Notes under the pieces: model-generated
Seen by the model: only the letters and a program-made list of their open reading frames with translations
Database searches by the model: none
Told to the model about the DNA's origin: nothing
In this document: positions 6,972 to 13,373 of the stretch, in pieces
Numbering within the stretch: the first letter of the stretch is position 1
Layout: every line of letters starts with the position of its first letter
Made by a program: the position numbers and the translations under genes
Assembly (NCBI GenBank): GCA_014377495.1
Contig: JACMPN010000468.1
Span: forward strand, 1-15,353
DNA: 15,353 nucleotides
Direction: 5' to 3'
DNA from: Candidatus Sericytochromatia bacterium
Lineage (GTDB): Bacteria; Cyanobacteriota; Sericytochromatia; JACMPN01

Positions 6972-7505
6972 TTACTTGCCGGCTTTGTCCAACGCCGTGC
7001 CGATGGCGGCGCCGGTGGCCCCGATGGTGGCGCAGATGATCAGGCCCCGGGTGCCAAGCTTGGCACCGTCGGCGAGGAGGCCGGGGATGATCTGGAACAA
7101 GGCGGATACGGCCGTACCGGCGATGGCGCCCTGGGTGGCGGCCTTGAGGTAGGGCGCATGCTTGAACGGCACGTGCTGGTCGACGACCTTCAGCAGCGAG
7201 CCGCTGATGGACAGGACGGCGGCGGCGGCTTTGACGTCGGGGTTGCTGGACTTGGACATGAACATCAGACCACCGATGATCTGGGCGCCACTGCCGACAC
7301 CACGAGCCACGCCGCTGGACAGCGTCACCTTGTCGGAGTTGGTGATCGCATCGATCGCATCGGTGGTGCCGGCCGCCACGGAGAGGACGCCGGCCATCAG
7401 GGTGTTGCCGACCGGAGCGGACTTGATGGCTGAGCGGAGGATGACGGCCGAGCTGACGGTGGCGGCGGAGTTGGCGGCGGTGCGGGCCAAAGGCTGAATG
7501 GACAT
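6972..7505 (-). CDS. Small hydrophobic glycine/alanine-rich protein of unknown function
   Basis: A 177-residue protein, MSIQPLARTAANSAATVSSA onwards, rich in Gly, Ala, Ser and Thr. It has weakly hydrophobic segments, for example AQIIGGLMFMS around residues 74-84 and, near the C-terminus, small-residue spacing of the glycine-zipper kind (GAIAGTAV, then ATIGATGAAIGTALDKAGK). There is no clear signal peptide and no enzymatic motif. Glycine zippers favour membrane insertion or helix packing, so membrane association is a reasonable guess only. The ATG at 7503-7505 has a purine-rich stretch (GAAAAGAGAA) about 5 nt upstream, and a dedicated terminator follows. Its leader is partly duplicated elsewhere in the window. 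I do not recognise the family. Confidence 0.75.
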   Translation of the reverse strand: MSIQPLARTAANSAATVSSAVILRSAIKSAPVGNTLMAGVLSVAAGTTDAIDAITNSDKVTLSSGVARGVGSGAQIIGGLMFMSKSSNPDVKAAAAVLSISGSLLKVVDQHVPFKHAPYLKAATQGAIAGTAVSALFQIIPGLLADGAKLGTRGLIICATIGATGAAIGTALDKAGK

Positions 7506-7580
7506 GGTGTTCTCTTTTCTCTCTCACCGGGCCGCCTCCTGGCTGCCTCATGAAACCGTTATCGGCAGCCTGTTAAGAAG
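7506..7580 (-). promoter_or_regulatory. Structured leader of the glycine-zipper protein gene (repeat copy A)
   Basis: The minus strand from 7580 to the ATG is about 80% identical over about 80 positions, including the start codon, to 11567-11643, with long identical blocks (GTTATCGGCAG, CTGTTAAG, TCATGAA, TTCTCTTTTC on plus). Both copies can fold a hairpin 5' of the purine-rich ribosome binding site: here GGCAGCC-AGGA-GGCGGCC with one mismatch. In this copy GGCTGCC further 5' can also pair with the same GGCAGCC, giving a mutually exclusive fold. TGCCGATAA resembles a sigma-28 -10 box, but no -35 lies at the right distance. It could be a promoter, a regulatory RNA leader or both. Confidence 0.45.
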
Positions 7581-7736
7581 CTGTCTTATCGGTGCCTTTA
7601 GGTATGGTGAAGATTGGGTAAAGGCAGCGGCGCCCATGACGAAGTCGACGGCGCAGAACAGCAGGAGGTTCATCACGATAAACACGGGTCTGGCCAGGGT
7701 CACGGCGATGAGTGTGACGGACTCTTGATGATTCAC
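7548..7736 (-). CDS. Possible small membrane protein or gene remnant
   Basis: A GTG at 7734-7736 opens 62 codons: MNHQESVTLIAVTLARPVFI, VMNLLLFCAVDFVMGAAAFT. The first ~45 codons have the strong third-position GC bias of real genes here and a membrane-helix-like stretch. The last part loses that bias and runs into the conserved leader of the next gene. No good ribosome binding site precedes the GTG. It may be a genuine tiny membrane protein or the remains of a larger gene. Confidence 0.27.
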   Translation of the reverse strand: MNHQESVTLIAVTLARPVFIVMNLLLFCAVDFVMGAAAFTQSSPYLKAPIRQLLNRLPITVS

Positions 7737-7916
7737 AGTGAAGGCCTGCCGATTTGGGGCTGGGATGCCCTGGCCTGATATGGGCGTCCGCCTTGTCGGC
7801 GGGCCTGTAGGTGCATCGGCTTTGGCTACCTGCTATCGTGGGATCGGGGCGTGTAAGCGGCTCGCCATCGGATTTGGACCGGTGGATACCAGCGGACATG
7901 GAGGCACGAGAGAGTC
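7737..7916. other. Divergent intergenic region
   Basis: This region lies between minus- and plus-strand genes. Small inverted repeats occur (GATGCCC/GGGCGTC around 7763-7787 and CCGCC/GGCGG around 7790-7803) but none has a T-tract. A promoter for the gene at 7917 is expected here; I see no strong -35/-10 pair. Confidence 0.3.
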
Positions 7917-8627
7917 ATGGCACGGCTGATGGCGGGGCTGGCGCTCCTGATGACGGTGAGCGGGCTGGCGCTCGGCTGCAATGGCGACGGCCTGACCGCC
8001 CCCGCAGGCGGCATCGCCGGGCGGATCGACTGGGACGGCAAACCCGCCCCCGGCCGGATGGTCACCCTCTTTGCCTCGACGGACGGCGGCACCAGCTTCG
8101 CCGACACCCAGCAGAAGGCCGTCAGTGACCGCAACGGCCTTTACGCCTTTTCCGGGCTGAAGGGCGGCACGTATGCCGTCCTCTATGTCGCCGACGCCCT
8201 GCCCGGCAGCAACGAATACCTCTGGTGGCGCAGTGCCCCCACAGCCGTCGGCGCCGTCGTGCCGGCCTTCGACGTGGCCTACAACGACGTCATTTTCCCC
8301 CCGGTCAGCGCCGCCATCCGCCCGCCGGTGACCCTCTTCTGGTCCGCTGGCCGCTTTACCCACCGCTACCGCCTGGGCATCTACTCGGCGCCGAACGGCA
8401 CCAACGTCGACTCGGGCAACCCCACCTGGCGCAGCGACTGGGTCCCGGAACTGTGCCTGTCGATCAGTGAAGACGGCACGGCCATGTCCGGCGGTGGCTG
8501 CCAGAGCCTCACGCTCCCCAAAGCCCTGGCGCCGGGCAACTATGCCTGGGGCGTCGAAGTGGACGGCGGGGCGCGGGGCTTCGGGTCGAGCAAGCTGCGC
8601 TCATTGATCGTCAACGCCCCGTTCTGA
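7917..8627 (+). CDS. Predicted exported or lipoprotein with an N-terminal Cna-B/carboxypeptidase-regulatory-like beta domain
   Basis: A 236-residue protein. The N-terminus MARLMAGLALLMTVSGLALG followed by C21 looks like a lipoprotein signal, although the box ALG-C has Leu at -2 and is not ideal; a simple signal peptide is the alternative. Residues about 30-115 (GGIAGRIDWDGKPAPGRMVT to SDRNGLYAFSGLKGGTYAVL) follow the pattern of CarboxypepD_reg/Cna-B folds, which are structural beta-sandwiches of surface proteins. The rest (FWSAGRFTHRYRLGIYS onwards) is beta-rich and unassigned. It contains C155 and C169 besides the signal cysteine. GAGAGA precedes the ATG at 7917. It most likely sits at the cell envelope; no catalytic motif is visible. 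Confidence 0.75.
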   Translation: MARLMAGLALLMTVSGLALGCNGDGLTAPAGGIAGRIDWDGKPAPGRMVTLFASTDGGTSFADTQQKAVSDRNGLYAFSGLKGGTYAVLYVADALPGSNEYLWWRSAPTAVGAVVPAFDVAYNDVIFPPVSAAIRPPVTLFWSAGRFTHRYRLGIYSAPNGTNVDSGNPTWRSDWVPELCLSISEDGTAMSGGGCQSLTLPKALAPGNYAWGVEVDGGARGFGSSKLRSLIVNAPF

Positions 8628-8833
8628 TCGACGGGCTCAGGGCCGCCGCCGCCACGTTTGCCCCTATTGGTGCAGACACTCGCTGAAACACGCCTGATTA
8701 GGCCATCTTGGCCATGAAGTCGGACCGGGGCTGGGGTATAGTATGGATACCGGTCAGGTGGTTTGCGCTGCCGTGCCGATGCTCTGCAGGTCCGGTCGTG
8801 TTGTCGGCCCGTTATGAAAGTAGTCCCAGGTCC

Positions 8834-9433
8834 ATGTCCGATTTCCATCCCGTCGAGATGCCGCCCACGCCCCCGAGGCGGTCGCGGTGGCGCGAGACCG
8901 TGGAGACGGTGGTGGTCGCCTTCGTCCTGGCCATCGGCGTCCATGCGGCCGTGGCCGAAGCCCGCTTCATCCCTTCCGAGTCGATGGTCCCCACCCTGGT
9001 CATCGGCGACCGCCTCATCGTCGAAAAGATCAGCCCCCACTTCGGCGCCCCGCGCCGGGGCGAGATCCTCGTGTTTTACCCGCCCCAGCACGAGCCGGTC
9101 GAGATGAGCACGGGCGTCCGCTTCGTCCGCTGGCTGGGTTTCACGCCCGAAGTCGCCTACATCAAGCGGGTCGTCGGGTTGCCGGGCGAGACGATCGCCG
9201 TGCACGACGGTCAGGTCTGGATCAACGACAAAGCCCTCGTCGAGCCCTACACCAACGAGGCCCCATCTTATGAGATGCCGCCGCAGACGGTGCCGCCGGG
9301 TCACCTGTTCATGATGGGTGACAACCGCAACAACAGTCAGGACTCCCACGTCTGGGGCCCTCTGCCCATCGACAACGTCATCGGTCATGCTGCCGTCCGT
9401 TTTTGGCCGATCACCCGGCTGGGGGTGACGTGA
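8834..9433 (+). CDS. lepB: Type I signal peptidase, first tandem copy
   Basis: A 199-residue membrane protease that cleaves signal peptides from exported proteins at the outer face of the inner membrane. One membrane helix (about residues 22-42, ETVVVAFVLAIGVHAAVAEA) is followed by box B with the nucleophile S50 (IPSESMVPTL), DRLIVEKISPHF, box D with the general-base lysine K111 (YIKRVVGLPGE), and box E GDNRNNSQDSHVWGPLP. The serine-lysine dyad is intact. The wording of box B is cyanobacterial-like. I start at the ATG at 8834 because the upstream part of the open frame has no helix or family features; its Shine-Dalgarno (CAGG) is weak. A TATAGT at 8737-8742 may be a -10 box. It overlaps the second copy by 4 bases. 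Confidence 0.93.
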   Translation: MSDFHPVEMPPTPPRRSRWRETVETVVVAFVLAIGVHAAVAEARFIPSESMVPTLVIGDRLIVEKISPHFGAPRRGEILVFYPPQHEPVEMSTGVRFVRWLGFTPEVAYIKRVVGLPGETIAVHDGQVWINDKALVEPYTNEAPSYEMPPQTVPPGHLFMMGDNRNNSQDSHVWGPLPIDNVIGHAAVRFWPITRLGVT

Positions 9434-10008
9434 GCACCTCCGCCACGCCCGCCGAGCCGCACACCGCCTGGGATGCCGGCCATGCCCGGGCCCAGATCCG
9501 CACCTGGGCGATCGCCATCGCCTTTGCCCTGCTCGGGCGGGCCGTGATCGCCGAGTCCCGCTGGATCCCCACCGAGAGCATGGTCCCGGCCCTCAGTGTC
9601 GGCGACCGGCTCATCGTCGAAAAGGTGACCCCCCATTTCACGTTGCCCCGGCATGGGGCGATCGTCGTCTTCCGGCCCGTCTGGTCCCACGACGCGACGT
9701 TATTGCAGCGTTACGGCCTGGCGGACGATTCGGCCCTCGTCAAACGGGTCATCGGGCTGCCCGGCGAGACGATCGCCGTGCACGACGGTCAGGTCTGGCG
9801 CAACGGTGTGGTCCTCACCGAGCCCTATGCCGGGTTGACCCGGCCCGACATGGCCCCCGTCACCGTGCCGGCCGCCCACGTCTTCGTCATGGGCGACAAC
9901 CGCAACCAGTCCGCCGACTCCCGGGTCTTTGGTCCGGTACCGGCCGACCACCTCATCGGCCGGGCCGTCTGGCGGTTCTGGCCTCCGGGTCGCCTCGGCA
10001 CGCCCTGA
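9430..10008 (+). CDS. lepB: Type I signal peptidase, second tandem copy
   Basis: A 192-residue paralogue of the preceding gene with one N-terminal membrane helix (about 24-42), nucleophile S50 (IPTESMVPAL), K105 (LVKRVIGLPGE) and box E GDNRNQSADSRVFGP. Both catalytic residues are present. The start is the GTG at 9430, which overlaps the TGA of the first copy (GTGA) and has GGGGGTGA just ahead; an ATG at 9403 would overlap more deeply. A 36-base stretch (9763-9798) is identical to 9185-9220 in the first copy although the proteins have diverged elsewhere, notably between boxes B and D. The two may have different substrate preferences, perhaps for cargo of the adjacent exporter. Confidence 0.92.
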   Translation: MSTSATPAEPHTAWDAGHARAQIRTWAIAIAFALLGRAVIAESRWIPTESMVPALSVGDRLIVEKVTPHFTLPRHGAIVVFRPVWSHDATLLQRYGLADDSALVKRVIGLPGETIAVHDGQVWRNGVVLTEPYAGLTRPDMAPVTVPAAHVFVMGDNRNQSADSRVFGPVPADHLIGRAVWRFWPPGRLGTP

Positions 10009-10017
10009 GGCTTGCTG

Positions 10018-10737
10018 ATGCTGGCACTCGAAGCGCGCGGCCTGGCCAAGTCCTATCAGGGCCTCTTCGGTGGTCCCGTGCAGGCGGCGCTGCAGCCGAC
10101 CGATCTGGCCGTCACGGCCGGTGAGCGGGTCGCCCTGATCGGTCCGAACGGCTCCGGCAAGTCGACCCTCCTCCGGCTGTTCGCCACCCTGGTCACGCCG
10201 AGTGCCGGCATCGCCTGGGTCCTCGGCCGTGACGTGCGCCGGCAGACGACGGCCGTACGCAGGCTGATCGCCTATGTCGGCGGCGACGGCCATGGCCTCG
10301 ATCCGCGCCTGACGGGTCGCCAGAACGCCTATTTCCGCACGGCCCTCTACGGCCTGGATGACCGCCGCATCGGCGACCGGCTGGGTGCCCTGACGGAGAC
10401 CTGGCAGCTCGCCGATCTGCTGGACCGTCCCGTGGCCGGGCTGAGCACCGGCGAGCGCCAACGGCTCGCCATCGCCCTGGCCCTGCTGCCGGAGCCCGAA
10501 GTCCTCCTCCTCGACGAGCCGACCCGCAGCCTCGATCCCCGCCTGGCCCGCCAGATCTGGACTTGGCTGCGGGCGTGGCCGGTGACGATCCTCTGGGCTT
10601 CCCACGATCCCGACGAGTGCCTCGGTCAGGCCGACCGCCTGGTGATGCTGCGGGCCGGCGCCGTGGTCACGGCCGGGACGCCGGGGGAGTTGGCCCCGCA
10701 CGGCCGGGACGACCTGTTGCGCTGGTACGGGCCATGA
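10018..10737 (+). CDS. ABC transporter ATP-binding protein (CcmA/NatA-like)
   Basis: A 239-residue nucleotide-binding subunit. It has Walker A GPNGSGKST (42-50), signature LSTGERQRL (142-150), Walker B LLLDEPTRSLDP with E167 as catalytic base, and H-loop H196 (WASHDP). The Q-loop region reads YVGGDGHGLDPRLTGRQN, where the glutamine is replaced; this GD...RLTGRQN form is known in the ABC-2 exporter subgroup. The ATG at 10018 has GAGG 7 nt upstream, and the gene starts 9 bases after the signal peptidase stop. Its end overlaps the permease start (ATGA). It powers the permease encoded next; substrate unknown. Confidence 0.92.
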   Translation: MLALEARGLAKSYQGLFGGPVQAALQPTDLAVTAGERVALIGPNGSGKSTLLRLFATLVTPSAGIAWVLGRDVRRQTTAVRRLIAYVGGDGHGLDPRLTGRQNAYFRTALYGLDDRRIGDRLGALTETWQLADLLDRPVAGLSTGERQRLAIALALLPEPEVLLLDEPTRSLDPRLARQIWTWLRAWPVTILWASHDPDECLGQADRLVMLRAGAVVTAGTPGELAPHGRDDLLRWYGP

Positions 10738-11540
10738 GTCGCGTCTGGTGGGCCGTCTGGCGGCGGGAACGGCAGGTCTGGAGCGGGTTTCGCCTCAGCC
10801 TGCTGATCAACCTGGCCGGTCTGGCCCTGAGCGTGCTGCCGTTTTTCTACATCGGCAGCCTCTTTGGCGCCCGGTTGCCCGCGGCGTTGCAGGCGGAGGG
10901 CCTGAAGGGTGGCTATTTTGCGTATGTCCTCGTCGGTCTGGCCTTCTCCCATTTCCTCCGCAGCGGATTGGCGGCCATGGCCGTGCAACTGCAGACGGAG
11001 CAAAATCAGGGCACCCTGGAGACCCTCGTCGCCAGTCCGACGCCGCTGCCGGTGATCCTCTCCGCTACGGCCGCAGCCCTCTTCGTGGCGGACTGCGGCT
11101 TTGCCCTGACGTATCTGCTGGTCGGGGCCTGGCTGGGTGCCCCCATGCAGGCCGGACTGGCCGGGGCGGCCGCCCTGGGGCTGACGGCGCTGGCGGCCGG
11201 CATCCTGTTCAGTGGCTGGGGGATGGCCGCCGCCGGGATTTTGCTCGTCGTCCGTCGCGGCAACCCGCTGCTCTGGCTCGGGGCGATGGCCTTCGAAGTG
11301 TTCGGCGGGGTCTATTGCCCGATCGCCCTGCTCGGCGAGCCCTGGGCCACGGTGGGCCGGTGGCTGCCCTTCAGTCACGTCATCGCCCTGGCCCGCGCCA
11401 GTCTGGGCCTGGGTCCATGGGGGATTTGGGACGTGATCAGCGTCGGTGTCTGGGCGGTCGTCAGTCTGGTGGGCGGCTTGCTCGTCCTGCGCCTGGGCGT
11501 CGAGCGGGCCCGCGACATGGGGCGCCTGCAGACCCGCTAG
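10734..11540 (+). CDS. ABC-2 type transporter permease
   Basis: A 268-residue integral membrane protein with about six hydrophobic segments (for example LLINLAGLALSVLPFFYIGS, YFAYVLVGLAFSHFL, AGLAGAAALGLTALAAGILF, VISVGVWAVVSLVGGLLVLR). The cytosolic motif EQNQGTLETLVASPTPLPVI is typical of ABC-2 permeases. The ATG at 10734 overlaps the ATPase stop by 4 bases, so the two are made together and should form an exporter. ABC-2 systems export polysaccharides, drugs, haem-type compounds or proteins; nothing here decides which. Linkage to two signal peptidases suggests an envelope or secretion role. Confidence 0.9.
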   Translation: MSRVWWAVWRRERQVWSGFRLSLLINLAGLALSVLPFFYIGSLFGARLPAALQAEGLKGGYFAYVLVGLAFSHFLRSGLAAMAVQLQTEQNQGTLETLVASPTPLPVILSATAAALFVADCGFALTYLLVGAWLGAPMQAGLAGAAALGLTALAAGILFSGWGMAAAGILLVVRRGNPLLWLGAMAFEVFGGVYCPIALLGEPWATVGRWLPFSHVIALARASLGLGPWGIWDVISVGVWAVVSLVGGLLVLRLGVERARDMGRLQTR

Positions 11541-11566
11541 GCAGCGCCGTCCGGGCAGCCGGCCTG

Positions 11567-11643
11567 GACATCGTTTTCTCTTTTCGCTCTCCGGAACCAC
11601 CTTCTGGCGGCTCATGAATCGGTTATCGGCAGGCTGTTAAGTA
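11567..11643 (-). repeat. Copy B of the structured leader repeat, without its gene
   Basis: About 80% identical to 7501-7580 in the same orientation. On the minus strand it retains the hairpin (GAGCCGCC-AGAA-GGTGGTTC, 8 bp including G-T pairs), the purine-rich GAAAAGAGAAAACG and an ATG at 11569-11571. That ATG opens only 36 codons antisense to the permease 3' end, with no resemblance to a real protein. So it is an orphan leader, a gene relic or a repeated RNA/DNA element in its own right. Confidence 0.55.
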
Positions 11644-11722
11644 ACGGCCTTTACGCTGCATGGCGGCTTGTTGAAGCATGGGTAAACTCAGGTGACGCCC
11701 CTGCCGGGACAAAGATCCTGGC

Positions 11723-11751
11723 TTGAGTTCCTGTTTGTCCTCGCATAGGAT
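11723..11751 (+). promoter_or_regulatory. Sigma-70-type promoter candidate for the secreted helical protein
   Basis: TTGAGT (11723-11728) and TAGGAT (11746-11751) are separated by 17 bp and match four of six consensus bases each. Transcription would start near 11758, leaving a leader of about 87 nt before the ATG at 11845. Confidence 0.5.
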
Positions 11752-11844
11752 GGCGGTATGCAGCCAGATGGGCCGTCATGTGCGGTTGACTGGTTTTGCT
11801 TGCGGGACATATGTCAGGCGGTGCCTGCCAAAAGAGGTACGCAA

Positions 11845-12312
11845 ATGGGTGTATGGACACGCCACACACGGGCGCTGGCGATTTTGACCGCGTGTGGCCT
11901 GGGCCTCGTCGTAGGGCTGCCGGTCACTGCGGCGTCGGCCACACCCGGGGGCGCCGCCGAGACGACGGGCCGGTTTCCGGAAAGCCAGTCTTTGACAACC
12001 GGGACGGCCCTGCAGACTGTGGATGTGGCGATGGTGGCCCTGCGCCAGGGTGCGTGGCAAACGGCTTACGGAGCCGTCAAACGCCTTGCCGACCGCCTCG
12101 AGACGTTGCGGCCGGATCATGCCGACAGCCAGGAGGGTGGCACGGTACCCAAGCACCGGCCCGATCTGTGGGTACTGCAGGATGCCCGCTCGTCCCTGCT
12201 GGCCACGATGCAGGCCATCGCCAGGGAAGACGACCGCCAGGCGTTGACCCATCTGGCCACCCTGCAGACGCGCCTCCGGTCCTTGGCCGATCATCCGGCT
12301 TATAGGCGTTAG
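11845..12312 (+). CDS. Small secreted helical protein of unknown function
   Basis: A 155-residue protein with a signal peptide (MGVWTRHTRALAILTACGLG to VTAASA, predicted cut after ASA near residue 32). The mature part is a low-complexity linker followed by helices (VDVAMVALRQGAWQTAYGAV, KRLADRLETL, WVLQDARSSLLATMQAIARE, ALTHLATLQTRLRSL), resembling periplasmic helical-hairpin proteins. AAGAGGT lies 7 nt before the ATG at 11845; the open frame reaches back to 11758, but the earlier ATG would push the signal peptide inside. No catalytic motif or known family is recognised. It ends 49 bases before a strong hairpin shared with the convergent gene. Confidence 0.72.
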   Translation: MGVWTRHTRALAILTACGLGLVVGLPVTAASATPGGAAETTGRFPESQSLTTGTALQTVDVAMVALRQGAWQTAYGAVKRLADRLETLRPDHADSQEGGTVPKHRPDLWVLQDARSSLLATMQAIAREDDRQALTHLATLQTRLRSLADHPAYRR

Positions 12313-12361
12313 GGTTGTCGCACACCCAGTGACCGGACTCAGCGGGCGAAACCCCTGCAGC

Positions 12362-12401
12362 CACGGCAACAGGCCCCCGAACTCGGGGGCCTGTTGCCGT
12401 G
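12362..12401. terminator. 17-bp perfect hairpin between convergent genes
   Basis: CACGGCAACAGGCCCCC (12362-12378), loop GAACTC, and the exact complement (12385-12401). It sits between genes ending at 12312 (plus) and 12419 (minus). It has no T-tract on either side, so it is a bidirectional terminator of unusual form or a 3'-end stabilising stem. Confidence 0.65.
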
Positions 12402-12418
12402 ACTGCGCACGTGGCGGC

Positions 12419-13270
12419 TTAAAAGGAACGGCTGGGCCGGCCATCGGACAGGGCCCTGTCACGGCGGGTGGTGCCGGTGAGGCCGAACTGGCGCAACTCG
12501 TGGACCAGGTTCGACTCGGCGATCTTGTCCTCCCAGGGGCGCTGGACCGCCCACATGTCGCCATAGAGATTCGTCCAGCTAAAGGCCGTGGCGATGAAAC
12601 CCCGCTCGCCGTTGTCCCGCTGGACGACGATCCAGAGCGGTTTGGCAGCGCTGAGGCCCCAGAGGATATCGACGACCTTTAAAGGTTCGGTGAGCTTGAC
12701 CTCGAACTGGCCGTACCGGTCCGTGGCCGCATCGTAGGTCTGGACCGTGCGCTGGCGAGGGTAGATGAATTTGCCGAGCCAGCGTTGGCGGGCGGCAGTC
12801 AGGTCGTCGACCGGGGCAACGTCGGCGATCGCCTGGGTGAACGTCCGGGCCGTCAGGGTCACGCCCGACTCGGGAACAGTGACGTGGACGGTGTATTCGC
12901 CGGATGGGCAGGTGAGGGGCTCGACGGCGGTGACCCGGAGTGTCTTGCCGACAAAGTCCGCATACCGGGGTACGTCGGCCAACGGATCGGCGGTGCCGCC
13001 GGCCGGTGTGTCGCCGGAACCCATGAGCCGAAAGGCCGTGTAGCCGATAGCCTGGTCACAGGCCATTTTTTCGAGGAAGACGAACTCTTTGCCGACCATC
13101 CGGGCCATCGGCACGTCGGTCAGCCCCATACTGGGCCGGACCATCGTCGCCGAGACGACCCCGATGCTGCGATCGGGCAGGGCCCACGCCGTCATCGGCC
13201 AGACCGCCACGGCACCGAAGGCGACGATGGCCAGGGCCTGACTGAGGCGCTGGGCGGATCTGCGGACCAT
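12419..13270 (-). CDS. Exported protein of unknown function
   Basis: A 283-residue protein with a clear signal peptide (MVRRSAQRLSQALAIVAFGA, VAVWPMTAWA, cut after AWA at residue 30). The mature part begins LPDRSIGVVSATMV and contains KMACDQAIGYTAF and EPLTCPSGEYTVHV (two cysteines, possibly a disulphide). Beta-rich stretches follow (VTLTARTFTQAIADVAP, RYGQFEVKLTEPLKVVDILW, PLWIVVQRDNGERGFIATAF), somewhat like SH3-type or OB-type folds, then a basic C-terminal tail. A near-perfect AAGGAGGT stands 5 nt before the ATG at 13270. No enzyme motif is seen and the family is not recognised. Similarity to IalB-type proteins was considered but not supported. Confidence 0.78.
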   Translation of the reverse strand: MVRRSAQRLSQALAIVAFGAVAVWPMTAWALPDRSIGVVSATMVRPSMGLTDVPMARMVGKEFVFLEKMACDQAIGYTAFRLMGSGDTPAGGTADPLADVPRYADFVGKTLRVTAVEPLTCPSGEYTVHVTVPESGVTLTARTFTQAIADVAPVDDLTAARQRWLGKFIYPRQRTVQTYDAATDRYGQFEVKLTEPLKVVDILWGLSAAKPLWIVVQRDNGERGFIATAFSWTNLYGDMWAVQRPWEDKIAESNLVHELRQFGLTGTTRRDRALSDGRPSRSF

Positions 13271-13306
13271 GGGGGACCTCCTTGGGTACGGGCGTCGTCT
13301 ACCCCG

Positions 13307-13333
13307 TTAATACCCTGTTAATTGCTGTGCCAA
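13307..13333 (-). promoter_or_regulatory. Weak promoter candidate for the exported protein gene at 13270
   Basis: On minus, TTGGCA (13328-13333) and TATTAA (13307-13312) are 15 bp apart, somewhat short. The intervening TTAACAG followed by TAACGG loosely resembles the TTAACAG...TAACSG core of the duplicated leader. Confidence 0.28.
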
Positions 13334-13373
13334 ACGGGTCCCGGCCGTTAGGACACGAGGTCCGAAAGGACGG

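Larger units (their letters stand above)
11541..11844. other. Intergenic region with leader-repeat copy B and a promoter
   Basis: 304 bases without a gene. It begins behind the exporter operon, contains the duplicated leader (11567-11643), and ends with a promoter and ribosome binding site for the next gene. No clear Rho-independent terminator for the exporter operon is visible. Short frames here show no coding bias. Confidence 0.6.

Noticed and set aside
7557..7575. GCCGATAA in both leader copies as a flagellar sigma-28 promoter
   Set aside because: The -10 match is exact, but no TAAA-type -35 box stands about 15 bp upstream in either copy; the nearest TAAA is 19 bp away in copy B and 30 bp in copy A.
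8708..8833. Longer N-terminus of the first signal peptidase
   Set aside because: The extra 42 residues have no family similarity and contain a likely -10 box; the ATG at 8834 gives a normal short cytosolic N-terminus before the membrane helix.
10563..10733. Longer N-terminus for the permease (frame opens at 10563)
   Set aside because: This part is antiparallel in sense to the real ATPase frame, has no membrane or family features, and the ATG at 10734 gives the classic ATGA overlap.
12419..13270. IalB or SH3-domain assignment for the exported protein
   Set aside because: Only general features (signal peptide, beta-rich, two cysteines) are shared; no family motif could be pointed to.
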